Assembly (NCBI GenBank): GCA_963971285.1
Contig: OZ020250.1
Location: 15,918,499-15,982,498 of the forward strand
DNA: 64,000 bases
Source: Astropecten irregularis
Taxonomy: Eukaryota; Echinodermata; Asteroidea; Paxillosida; Astropectinidae
Direction of reading: 5' to 3'
Shown: in pieces, positions 54,801 to 64,000 of the stretch
Layout of the letters: each line of letters begins with the position of its first letter
How positions within the stretch are numbered: position 1 is the stretch's first letter
Notes under the pieces: generated by a model
Seen by the model: only the letters and a program-made list of their open reading frames with translations
The model's database searches: none
What the model was told of the DNA's origin: nothing
Position numbers and translations under genes: made by a program

Positions 54801-57800
54801 TGGTCCCTTTTAGTTTTAGTTTTTGGGAAGGAAAAACCTAGATTCTGCGTGGCCCATGCCATGAGATTGGGGAGAGAATGCAAACCCAATCCACATAGTG
54901 CTCTTGGTGGGATTCGAACTGGGGACCCTACAAGTGGAAGGTATGGAAAGAACTGCTGTGCCAGCCTCATCCCCTGATTGAAGGAATTTGAAGGGATATT
55001 TCTGCTACATATTATGTTAAAAAATCACTATTGTGTGCCCAGGGCTGATTGATGTTCAATTAGCCAAACAAGTACATCAAATATTTCTCTATTTGGTTGA
55101 CCTTGGTTGATTCACTGTACATACGTGTATATTAGTGGAAGGAGACCATTTGCAAACTGTCTAAGGTGGGATTTGAACCTGTGACCTCTGAAATACTGCA
55201 ATGGTGCTCTATGATTATTGAACTACAGATGTATGTATGGCTTTGTATGCATACAGTGTATTCAACCCTGTTGTGGTAGTGTCCCATATTGTCCCAATTA
55301 ACTGCACGTGTGTGGTTTCCTGGCTTCTGACTAGCAGCCAAACAATAGTAATTTACAGATATATTAAGGACGCTCTCTATGAAAAGTCTCTCTATGAGAT
55401 TTTACCTGGATACATGTAGGCGTACAAGATCAGTATTCAATTGGATAGTTTTAAAGGTACAGTACAGGATTGGTATTATACCCAAACAGAAATGTTCACA
55501 GATATACGTATAACTTTCACTTTTCAGGGTATGAAGATGGTGCTGGTAGAAACATACCGTTACCATATTTCCTCTTGAAATGGTGTATTTATCCGGAAAT
55601 TAGTCAAATAAACACCAAAAACAGATTTTTGCTATTTTCACAGGTTTATTATTTCATATACATACATGCTGGATCAGACAAAGTTTGAGTGGTGTTCTGT
55701 GACCTTTACCAAATACTTAAGTTTAGTTTTGTTTGTTTAATAGTGGCTTCATTTTGGAGACAGGAATTATAATTAGATCAATTTTGTTATAAATGATTGT
55801 GTTTCAGTTAAGATTGACTTAGGATATCTTTTTGTATGGTTTCCTGTTATTTGAAACCTAATGTCATTATCATGTTTGCTTTTAGTCTGAATTGTAAGAA
55901 ATGCAGACAGATGAATAAATAAATCGGAGGCACTTGAGTTCAGACAGTGCTAACATTGGATCCTTGGAATCACAGAATCGTTGTGTTTGTTTTGGCTGGT
56001 ACAGATAATGAAAAGTGTGTCATTTATGTTAAATCTGTGTTCTTAATTGTACCAACAGGTTACATTTGGTCCAAGTTTGCCGTGCCCTACGATCACTGGG
56101 AGGTGGAATTTTACTTCAAGGTGACAGGCCGTGGAAGGGTTGGCGCTGATGGCTTGGTGAGTGTCTGTTTCTTTGTCTGAGACGGAAAATGAGATATAGC
56201 ACGTAGAATCCCTCTATAATTAGCTGGGTTATTCCACCACGTTGGGGCACGATTTGTAACGGTGTCAGATGTTATGTCTGCACACTTGCGCATCCATTTA
56301 CCATTACTATGACTCGTAATTAGCAATGATGTATTCTTCAATTTAATTTGCATTTATTAATCAAAGGATGTGCAAGTGTGCAGTCGTAACATCAGACACC
56401 GTCACAAATCATGGCCTAACACAGTGGAATAACCTAGCATTGAGCAATATGAAATCAATTTCTAATTATCTTATTGTTAGGTACACGGTCAATACACAAA
56501 TCTCGGTAATTACTGTGGACGGATGGATTTATCTGAATGGATGTCTAGGTTTGTTTTTGGAAAGAATTTTGCCTGTCTTTAACACATTGGTTCCCTTGCA
56601 TGATCGCATCAAGCTTTTTGCTTGTGAACTTTGACCAATGTCTGGTCGGCAGGACGGGGCCCGCCGCTGCGGCACTGCAGCGCTTAGGAGTTCTCCGCAG
56701 TGTGCTGATAAAAATCTTTTTGACATGGTGCCTTATTGATGTCAAATGCATGGTCATACATGTATGATTTCTCCAGACTAAGGACACTGTTGCCATCTTA
56801 CATGAGAGTTGGAGGCCTGCCATTATAACATGGTTATAAAGGGAAAGTAAGCCGATGATACACAGTGGGTGAGAATGGCATAAAGGCACCAGATCAGAGG
56901 GTTACTAAATGCAAGATTTTGCTGCTAATCTTATATTGTTATAAAGTACAACAATATAATGGCGCCATCGGTGCATATAGGCGCCTTCCCAAAATTTACC
57001 GTGCGTTTGGGCAACGGAGCATGTCACAAAGAAGTCTTTTATGCAGGACGATAGATCTCATGCTATTCTAGCCCAGGCGAACGGGGAGTGGCCTGGCACC
57101 ATTGCTCTCACTGCAATGCGGACGCTGCAGAGACAGTGTTAATTCTAAGTGTCGAAAGGCAGCCCTGAAGTGAAAGGGAAACAGTCCCCTGTAGATTTTA
57201 TAGTTTTTTGTTTAAACGTTGCATCATAATGGGAGAACCAGTCTTCAAGTCAACAGCGCACGCGCACGCACAACAGCGCATGCGCAAAACAACGCGCACA
57301 TGCTCACAATTGCGTGCGCTGTTGACTTAAAGACTGGTTCTCAAAAGTCTCCCATTATCTTGGTGTTAAATAAAGTTCACTGTCCTGTATCATGGTTCTC
57401 AGATTGGGTATTCCTAATTTTTAAAGTGCACTTGCAGTAAAATAAAGACCTTTCGTTCGCAATGCACATTATAACAGCTTGAGTTTTTGCCAACCAAGAT
57501 GGCAGAAGTGTATGGCGATTCTCAGTGCAGAGCAAAAACAAATCCTCACAATTTGCACCAAAAATCTGTCACAAACCTTATAAAACGTATGTTGAATTTG
57601 TTAGAAAACAAAACAAACGACAGTGGGATATGATTTGCATATCTGGAATGTTTGCAGAAAATGTTGAATTTGGTGCCAAGACAGCAATGTTTGTATTTGG
57701 CAGTCAATGGCAACCAGTACGGGTTGTTTATTAATGCAGAAGAAAGCCCTATTCAAATTGAACATGTGCATATGTAAGAACATTATTGCAAGTGATGGCA

Positions 57801-60800
57801 ATGCCAACTAGTGATTTATAGACCCTTGTTTTATCGGCCCTGGCCGGCTGCCCTTTGTTTTGTTATCTGTTTTAAAACATAGTTTGAGGAATCCTGTACC
57901 ATACAGTTGAGCAATTAGGGTCATTAAGATAAATTTTCATCCCCCGAATTGTACACTTTCTGTTTCAGGGAAGGTTAATGATGAAAATTGTCCAATGGAA
58001 TCAATGCTGTACATTATAACATACACCTGTAATCTAATGTTGTGATTGTGTTTTGTGGCAGGCCTTCTGGTATGTGGACAAGAAACCAGAGTACAGCCCT
58101 CCTGCCGATCAAGGTCACCACCAGCATAATCAGCTTCCGGCTGAGACCAGCGTCTTTGGCGGGCCGGACAAGTGGAACGGCCTGGCCATCATGTTTGACT
58201 CTTTTGACAACGACAACCTGCGCAACAACCCGTACATCATGGCCATGTCTAATGACGGCACGATGGCCTACCAGCATAATACGGATGGCATGTCGCAGCA
58301 GATCGGGGGTTGCCTGAGGGACTTCAGGAACAAACCCTACCCCGTCAGGGCCAAGATTGAGTACTACAAGAAAACTCTCACGGTGAGTTATTTAATATAT
58401 CAGAAACTGTTTATTATTTGCTTATAACGTATGGACCGGTGCTTCAATTGAAAATAAGCTCATGTTTGATTCAATGCTAATACCAAACTATCAGGGATAT
58501 TTATTGAAAGGTGAACGAAGAAAAAATTACTGGAGCGGGATTCGAACTGGCGACCTCCTGAATACCGGAGTGGAATATATAGACATAGTTTCTGCGCTGT
58601 ATAAATGATTTATATTTATAATTATTATTATTACCAAACAGGTGTTGTACCAGCTGACTGGATAGCTCAGTTGGTTTAAGTGCCTGTACGGTATTCAGGA
58701 GGTCACCGGTTCGAATCCAGCTCCACTCAATTTTTCTTTGTTCACCTTTCAATGACCTAAAAATTCAGTCTGTTTCCCTTGTGGTTATTTGATGATGAGG
58801 AATATTTTTTCAATTTGCACTTATATTTGAAAGAATTTATAACCAACAAAAATAGATGAAAGTGTTGTTATTATAATGAACCGAGTAGTAAAAGTCTATG
58901 TTTTGTTTGGCAACGCCCACCATAGCAACATCCAAGCAACAACGCACACCTGCACACACACCTCGTGTCACGATCGCCCACACGCGACGCCTTGCATACC
59001 CTCAACCACTGAATACACTTCTCTCTATTGGACTTTGGTTTTGCAACGGACAAAATGGAGGCAATTCGTCGGACCTTAAATAACATGTTGCGATTGGTCA
59101 ATCTGTCAAGGGGCGTGGCGTACTGTTCATTTGTTTATTAACAGACCTCTATTTGTTTGTGGATATCTCACTATATAATAGGTTTTTATCCACAATGGGT
59201 GGACCAACATTGACTCCAATTATGAGCTGTGTCTGCGTAGGGAGGACATCACCTTGCCAAGTGGGGGATACTTTGGGATCACCGCAGCAACTGGTGGACT
59301 AGCTGGTAAGGATATCTCCCCCTCCCTCCTGCCCCTCCCCCATCCCTCCCTCCATCCTCCCATGCCATGGTTTCTAGCTCGACTAAAACTCTACGGTATT
59401 TCATTTTTATCAAGTTTTGCTGTGAACGTTTTGTTGCTTAATATCTGCTTAGTGAGACTAATTGAATCAAGAGAAATATTGATGATCAGCAACTGTTCAA
59501 TTTCCTGCGTACCCTTCACACCCCTTTGTCCCTTCCCCTGATGACCACACTCGCCCACCACTAGGCTTGGGCGATTCCACGCTGGAATCGATGAGAATCG
59601 ATTCCAAATTTGGAATCGGAATCGCGATTCCATTTTTTTCCGGAACCGATTCCGTGAATTTTTCGATTTTGTGTTTTTGAGTTTCGATTCCAAAATGCGC
59701 CGAGCGATTCTTGGGTCGTTCGATCATTGAACCAACGATGAATGAAACGATTGCATTCTTCCAAGAAATGAATCCTGGCTGATTAACACATCACAGAACC
59801 TATAAACTGCGTGCGGCACCGTCTCTTTTGTCGAATTGGCACGATCAATTGATGCATAGCTCTGTAGGATTAGTTGGAAAAGTTTATAAAACATGTGACA
59901 ACGATCGTTGCATGCAGCGACGTATTAAAATATGTAAAATTCTGGTCTCAATCTACGTGCATGTTCGTTCCGGAATCTTGCGTTGATTTGGTGCCGGCAA
60001 CCTTACAGAATATTCAGTCAGAGTTGATGACTTTCTCAGCATGACAAGTCACATTTCTTACCGCGAATCTGCTCTGAAGCCGGCCGAAACCCACGGTACC
60101 GAGCGCAACTTGACTGCACCAAACACACGTTGTACATGTCATACAAGTACGCTTGCACTTCCGGCCCGATTGCAAATTTGCCACTGTGTACTTCGCTGGT
60201 GCACGTTTGTATGCTTTGAATGGTGCGGCGCGGTTACCAATCTTTGAATTTTCTGGATGCAATGCTGCTGAATGGGCCGGGCCATGCGGCCACGTGGTAC
60301 GCGTATGCATGTGGTGTGCTGTGTCCATTGTCCAATAATATTATCGGACACAACATTTGTGACAGCGCACCGATCAGGTAGGCCACGCCTCTTGACAAAT
60401 TGCCCAATCACAACGCACTATTTAAGATCAGACAAATTGCCGCCATTTTGTCCGATAAAATTCTTTACTACATACACATTTTTCGTTGATTTTACTTTTG
60501 TTTTGGAAGACAATTCTTTTACAAACCCGAGTTTTATTCTTGACCATGGTCAAATGGTGTTTGTATCATTATATTTCTGACTGGCGATGCCCTGGCTGAG
60601 CAGAAATGCACCGTGTTTTTTTTGCCTTAGAGGTGCTTTCGGTGGTGGGAAATCATGATACATTGGGTGCGTGTGTTGTTGTCCGGCAGTTACCATGCCT
60701 ACTGGATCGGTGAATTCACTGACAAGCTTGCACGTGGTTGCCTGAAAAGCAGCGCGCTGGTTCCATTGATGGGTTGCCAATTTATAGTGTAGCGTCCCGC

Positions 60801-62834
60801 GGGCACCAACCAAAGCAACGTAAACATCTTTCGAGGTTGACGAAAATGTGGAGAAAAGACGTAGACTTTCTTGCTTAAAATGTCGACGAATCTGCGATCC
60901 ATTTTTGCCGATGAAAAAGTAGATAGGCCTTACTCGACTTCACCTTCGTAATCTTATTTCAATGGAATAAATATGACTCGAGAAGTAATAAACCAAAACG
61001 GAAGGTAGGAAAGTTATCTCCGCAGCGCCGTCGGAAACTGCTTAGTTCGGTTATGATTTATAAATGGATATTCCTCTCACGGGGTGCGGCATCGGGCGAA
61101 GAAAATGTTATTCCCATGTTTGGGCCATATTGTTTCAAGGCTATTGAATTAAATTCTTGCCAATAAAATGTGGATTTTGTAAGATTATCACAAACTAAAA
61201 TTACTCAGAAATTATAGATTGGCAAGAAAATTATCGGCTGAACGACTCACGATGTATGACGGTTCCCTACTATACTTCGCGTGGTATGACTGATAAAAAA
61301 AATAAGATGACGTAATTTTTGCATTTAGAAGTTGCCGGCAATACTGAAAAACGAGGGGTTTTAGGTGCCGGTATACCTACCACTATTTACTAGACAACGT
61401 GGCTACTAGGCCGCTGTCCAAATGCCTTTGCCTTGCTGAATTCTTACGAACTTGTACTGGCGTTCGTGTGTACGTCACCCCCGAAGTTTGCCTTTATTTC
61501 AATGTTATTTTTGCCGGCGAAAAATGGAATCGATTCCGACTGGAATCGCGATTCCAACTTGGAATCGGAATCGATTCCGAAAATGCTGGAATCGCCCAAG
61601 CCTACCCACCACTATCCTCTTGTTGTGGTTTCCCCTCCTTATTGCCTGCTTTCCCTGTTTCCCTGTTTCCCTGGTCACTCTGTCCCCCATTGTTCTGATC
61701 CTCTCATCCATTTATGTGTATCTTTACTTGCATATTCTTGTCCTCTTGTCATTTATCCTTTGAGAAAGATCCTGCCAGGATCCAAACGTCAGGCCCTCCT
61801 AATTCCAAGCAAATTTCCTAGTTTGTTTAGTTTCCATCTGTTAACAGATGTTGAATTTAATGTTTGCTATATCCTTTCCTCTTCAGATGACCATGACGTC
61901 ATTAAGTTTCTGACGCACAGTCTCACCCCACCAGACGAACCTGGAGTAAGTTCTTTCAAAGTCTCAATTCTAGAAAACCTATGAAGAATTGTTGAGTTGC
62001 ACTTTAATACATTTACATGTAGTACCTGCTATAAGAAGACCTTTGTATGGTTCATTATGGGCAATTCACAATATAGTGCGCTACCATGAGTTTGCAACCC
62101 GTTGGCCAAACAGAATGCGTGGAATTAATTTGGTCGAAAGATGCATGTGGAAAGATGCACAGTTTTTTGTCGACAAATTGGGCAACCCGTTGCAAACTCA
62201 TGGTGGTGCATTATTGTGAAATGCCCATATTCACCATGTAATTCTGTGAAAATCAGCAAGGACGTACTTCCTTCCAAATATCGCCTTGAGCAGCCTTTAG
62301 GCTACATTTTGTTGTTGTGCAGGGCCTCAGAACCACTTTTAAGGATTCCTTAATTTGAAATGAAATTATTTTACAGTATCATTTTATTATCATTTTATAA
62401 TCATTTTATTATCATGTTGTTTAATAAGTTCTTTAGATGCAATACACTTGCTATAAAGGGATCTTGCTGACCGAACCTTGCAGGGTCCCAAAGTCATGGA
62501 ATCAAAATTTGGTGGGATTCTTGACTTGGTCCACAATAAAAGAAAATTGCTATTTGGGATACTGAGCAGTGTTGGCTTTTAACAGATTCACAATGTCTCC
62601 AAGCTACATTGTCTGGTGTGTTATGGTCAACAGTCTTTCATTTTCCCTTTTCGGAACTTTTTGTGAATAAAAGAATTATTCATTGTTGCCAAGCCAATCT
62701 TTGACTTCTTCTTTTTCTTGAAATGTTGTTTTACAGACTCCTGATAAAGAGAAGTTTGTTTCTGACGATGAAGAGCAGCGATTCAAGAAGGAATATGATG
62801 AATATTACGAGAAATTACAACAACAGAAAAAGGA
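51736..62834 (+). CDS. LMAN1: ERGIC-53 (LMAN1) mannose-specific cargo receptor, first 7 coding exons
   Basis: LMAN1 is a type I membrane L-type lectin that carries glycoproteins from the ER to the ERGIC. Exons 51736-51895, 53788-53844, 56059-56156, 58062-58382, 59182-59305, 61887-61945 and 62737-62834 join in phase to 305 residues plus two bases. The signal peptide is about residues 1-20 (VSGLLLFLSAFSACF). The lectin domain opens RRFEYKHSFKGPHL and contains Asp103 (VGADG), the Ca/sugar loop FDSFDNDNLRNNP (Asp151, Phe153, Asn155), His177 and Asp180 (YQHNTDG). It ends at the glycine-rich ITAATGGLA and DDHDVIKFLT. These match human D121, D152, F154, N156, H178 and D181. The C-terminal stalk, membrane anchor and ER-exit/retrieval tail lie beyond the right edge. 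An insertion of about 17 residues after Asp103 is unusual. Confidence 0.96.
51896..53787 (+). other. LMAN1 intron 1, no element recognised
   Basis: AT-rich unique-looking intron containing several TACATGTA and TAGGCCTA words; no MITE ends noticed. Confidence 0.4.
53788..53844 (+). CDS. LMAN1: LMAN1 coding exon 2 (residues 54-72)
   Basis: A 57-bp exon encoding AFASDEQVRITPSIRSKRG, matching AIPSSDQIRVAPSLKSQRG. Acceptor TAATCACAG, donor GTAAGT, phase 1 at both ends. Confidence 0.94.
54045..54230. repeat. MITE family D fragments in LMAN1 intron 2
   Basis: GCGAAACACGTCAGGCCCTC then CTAACTCCAAGCA, and nearby GAGAAAGATCCTGCTAACAT; the order is rearranged compared with 20171-20461. Confidence 0.7.
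54255..54352 (+). repeat. tRNA-like SINE head (family S1), LMAN1 intron 2
   Basis: GACTGGGTAGCTCAGTTGGT then AGAGCGCC, and GTTCGAATCCCGCTCCAGTC. The acceptor-like arms GACTGG and CCAGTC pair, but the anticodon and T arms are imperfect. TTGTTCACTTTTCAATAAA follows. This is the best-preserved head in the window; family membership argues against a tRNA gene. Confidence 0.78.
54775..54975 (-). repeat. tRNA-like SINE (family S2), LMAN1 intron 2
   Basis: In reverse: GAGGCTGGCACAGCAGTTC, then CCAGTTCGAATCCCACCAAG, then GGGTTTGCATTCTCTCCCCA. Distinct head from family S1. Confidence 0.55.
55150..55370 (-). repeat. tRNA-like SINE (family S1), decayed, LMAN1 intron 2
   Basis: Reverse B box GGATTTGAACC... 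near 55170, then body remnants TGTGGTAGTGTCCC and TGGTTTCCTGGCTTCTGACT. Confidence 0.55.
55455..55716. repeat. TTAA-flanked MITE (family B), internally deleted, LMAN1 intron 2
   Basis: TTAA at 55451-55454 and 55717-55720; begins AGGTACAGTACAGGATTGGT. About 100 bp shorter than full copies because the central GATC-containing part is missing. Confidence 0.82.
56059..56156 (+). CDS. LMAN1: LMAN1 coding exon 3 (residues 73-105)
   Basis: Encodes WEVEFYFKVTGRGRVGADGL, matching WEVEVTFRVTGRGRIGADGL. Includes Asp103, the equivalent of sugar-binding D121 in human. Donor GTGAGT, phase 0. Confidence 0.96.
56226..56435. repeat. 210-bp MITE, GGTTATTCCAC ends, LMAN1 intron 3
   Basis: GGTTATTCCACCACGTTGGG then GCACGATTTGTAAC matches in inverse GTCACAAATCATGGCCTAAC then ACAGTGGAATAACC. 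Arms run about 70 bp with ACGGTGTCAGATGTTA and TGCACACTTGC. Same termini as 27538-28766. Confidence 0.87.
57233..57342. repeat. 110-bp hairpin element, LMAN1 intron 3
   Basis: GAGAACCAGTCTTCAAGTCA then ACAGCGCACGC pairs with GCGTGCGCTGTTGACTTAAA then GACTGGTTCTC. The loop is rich in GCGCA words. ATAATGGGAG / CTCCCATTAT extend the palindrome outward with a 7-bp interruption. Confidence 0.85.
58062..58382 (+). CDS. LMAN1: LMAN1 coding exon 4 (residues 106-212), Ca/mannose site
   Basis: A 321-bp phase-0 exon with the core lectin site: FGGPDKWNGLAIMFDSFDND, AYQHNTDGMSQQIGGC and RDFRNKPYPVRAKIEYY. The stretch from Lys112 to Glu133, which includes GHHQHNQ, is about 17 residues longer than in human. 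GC content is well above the introns. Confidence 0.97.
58498..58770. repeat. Inverted pair of tRNA-like SINE heads, LMAN1 intron 4
   Basis: A reverse S1 head (58500-58575: GGTGAACGAAG, GGAGCGGGATTCGAACTGGC) and a forward head (58655-58765: TAGCTCAGTTGG, GGTTCGAATCCAGCTCCACT, GTTCACCTTTCAATGACC) face each other about 85 bp apart, so the transcript can fold on itself. Confidence 0.82.
59182..59305 (+). CDS. LMAN1: LMAN1 coding exon 5 (residues 213-253)
   Basis: Encodes VFIHNGWTNIDSNYELCLRR and GGYFGITAATGGLA, matching VMINNGF...YEFCAKVEN and GHFGISAATGGLA. Acceptor ATAATAG, donor GTAAGG, phase 1 out. Confidence 0.95.
59562..61604. mobile_element. 2.0-kb hAT-like DNA transposon, LMAN1 intron 5
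   Basis: CCCACCAC at 59554-59561 and 61605-61612 is an 8-bp direct duplication. It flanks inverted ends TAGGCTTGGGCGATTCCA and TGGAATCGCCCAAGCCTA, followed by arms of repeated GGAATCGATTCC / GGAATCGCGATTCC words. Size, duplication length and ends fit a non-autonomous hAT element. No transposase frame with known motifs; the frames at 60014-60902 are short and unrecognised. Confidence 0.87.
61757..61812. repeat. MITE family D fragment, LMAN1 intron 5
   Basis: TTTGAGAAAGATCCTGCCAG then GATCCAAACGTCAGGCCC, TCCTAATTCCAAGC; only one end of the element remains. Confidence 0.75.
61887..61945 (+). CDS. LMAN1: LMAN1 coding exon 6 (residues 254-273)
   Basis: A 59-bp exon encoding DHDVIKFLTHSLTPPDEPG, matching DHDVLSFLTFQLTEPGKEP. 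Acceptor TCCTCTTCAG, donor GTAAGT. Confidence 0.93.
62059..62226. repeat. 168-bp MITE, LMAN1 intron 6
   Basis: GGGCAATTCACAATATAGTG then ACCATGAGTTTGCAACCCGT, with the inverse GTTGCAAACTCATGGTGGTG then CATTATTGTGAAATGCCC. Confidence 0.86.
62737..62834 (+). CDS. LMAN1: LMAN1 coding exon 7 (residues 274-305), start of stalk
   Basis: Encodes TPDKEKFVSDDEEQRFKKEY, then DEYYEKLQQQKK, matching TPDKEISEKEKEKYQEEFEHFQQELDKKK. The donor GTAAGC overlaps an in-frame TAA, so intron retention would end the protein here. No further exon is seen before 64000. Confidence 0.9.
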
Positions 62835-62857
62835 GTAAGCCACTCTAATTCATTCTA

Positions 62858-62975
62858 AATCATTGAAAGGTGAACAAAGAAAATTTTACTGGAGCGGGAT
62901 TCGAACCGGGGACCTCCTGAATACCATACAGTTATCCAGCCCAATGTTGGTGGTGTCCCCACCCAACGTGTGCGT
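62858..62975 (-). repeat. tRNA-like SINE (family S1) in LMAN1 intron 7
   Basis: CATTGAAAGGTGAACAAAGA, then GGAGCGGGATTCGAACCGGG and CCAGCCCAATGTTGGTGGTG. It starts 24 bp after the exon 7 donor. Confidence 0.8.
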
Positions 62976-63321
62976 TAATTTTTTGTTTTCGAAAACTAGA
63001 AAGAATTTTAATGGTGGAAAAGTTTTTTTGTTTTTTATCCTTGTACCGGTAATCCAAAATCTTTGTCTATAAAAGTTTGGCTGAGCTGGGTTTCCTAACA
63101 AGGAAAACAAAAAGAAGAAAAAAAGAAGGATTTATTTTGGGGGTTTTGTGCACATAATTATGTCTTTGGTCTACTAATCTATCCTCTGCCAGTGCCATCA
63201 CTTTCCATGCCTGTTTATTTATTTCTATGCGCTATATATCTAGCAGATTGCCCTTTTAATGTCCACTCTCAAGTCTCAATTTCCATACTCTGATGTCCTC
63301 ATTTGTTGCATAACCTTACAC

Positions 63322-64000
63322 CAGGGCAGCGGCGTAGCTACGGGGGGGCCTGGGGGGGCACGTGCCCCCCCACAAATTCGGCGTGCCCCCCCAGGTGCCC
63401 CCCCACAAAAAATCTTGGGTATATAGAAACAAATTAAGCGTTATCTGTAGGGTATGATAGCTATAAAGGAAATAAAAACAACTTAACAGCTTCTACTGTT
63501 CCAAAATAATATTTTTTACTTTCAGCAAATGTTCCTGAGTCCTTAAAACCCTACAGTGAAGAAATCTGTGCAACATTTCAGTGTAAAAATGCAATTTTCT
63601 AACGCGCTTACGGTTGTGAACTTCAAAACAGCCCATCTGCCATTTTGTCTGGTTTTGCTAGTTAGTCTGTTCCCCAGGGTGAATTTCTCCCGCTCAAGAG
63701 TGTTGGATTAAAAAGAAATAATGAAGTAATAATATAAATAAATGAATACATTTATCGGAACAATTGCTTCCAAAATAAGGCTCAGATTGCACCAGAGAAT
63801 ATCTAGAACCCCTGAGCTTCCAGGGCCCTTAAGCGGGCCCTGGACCCCGGCCGCAAGGCCTTCGCGCTTATCCATGATTTTCCGTCCAGGGCGGCCTGGA
63901 AATAAAATACGCCAATTCAATAGAGACGGGTGCGTAACAGGGAGATCAAAGCTAGCTAATTTTGTCTTCCCCCTCTTTTTCTGCTCTTTTGGGGTCTTGT
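63322..64000. mobile_element. hAT-like sequence at right edge, incomplete
   Basis: CAGGGCAGCGGCGTAGCTAC then GGGGGGCC and alternating GTGCCCCCCC blocks are typical of one end of widespread hAT-type elements. Further in, GGCTCAGATTGCACCAGAGA, CTTCCAGGGCCCTTAAGCGG and CCCCGGCCGC also look like such an element. The other end lies outside the window; no intact frame. Confidence 0.5.

Noticed and set aside
59554..61612. An autonomous transposase gene in the 2-kb hAT-like element
   Set aside because: Only short frames are present on both strands and none shows a BED finger or hAT dimerisation motif.
61433..61984. A 183-codon frame over the end of the hAT-like element
   Set aside because: It runs from transposon terminal repeats into intron and the LMAN1 exon 6 in the wrong frame.

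Overview
The window looks like nuclear DNA of an invertebrate animal. It is AT-rich, genes are split by GT-AG introns, and introns and intergenic DNA are packed with short inverted-repeat elements and tRNA-like repeats. An echinoderm or other marine deuterostome is my best guess, from the protein similarities and repeat style; the sequence alone does not name the species.

Four protein-coding genes are supported. (1) 11252-11508, plus strand: the terminal coding exon of a tetraspan protein matching LHFPL2; its upstream exons lie off the left edge, so more than 11 kb of intron fills the left end. (2) 31700-42228, minus strand: a complete dipeptidyl peptidase of the DPP8/DPP9 type. I assembled it from 16 coding exons with consistent splice phases into 849 residues, with an intact Ser-Asp-His triad. 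(3) 44791-48824, plus strand: a complete five-exon BLOC1S6 (pallidin), 229 residues. (4) 51736-62834 and beyond the right edge, plus strand: the first seven coding exons of LMAN1 (ERGIC-53), covering the signal peptide, the lectin domain and the start of the stalk.

Layout: 1-11.2 kb is LHFPL2 intron with two large foldback elements (3.1-4.4 kb and 8.8-9.7 kb) and several MITEs. 11.5-31.1 kb is LHFPL2 3-prime flank with no recognised gene, holding MITEs, a tandem array of tRNA-like repeats, a 139-bp palindrome and minisatellites. 31.7-42.2 kb is DPP8/9. 42.2-44.8 kb is the divergent DPP8/9-BLOC1S6 spacer. 44.8-48.8 kb is BLOC1S6. 48.8-51.7 kb is a spacer holding a 958-bp element. 51.7-64 kb is LMAN1, with a 2-kb hAT-like element in intron 5 and another hAT-like sequence at the right edge.

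The genes do not form a pathway: a cytosolic prolyl dipeptidase, a lysosome-related-organelle biogenesis subunit, an ER-Golgi cargo receptor and a membrane tetraspan. The unusual content is the repeat biology: a TTAA-flanked MITE family with eight copies, a short THAP zinc-finger reading frame inside a MITE, a hammerhead-like core in both arms of an inverted repeat, and strong excess of the palindromic words TAGGCCTA and TACATGTA.
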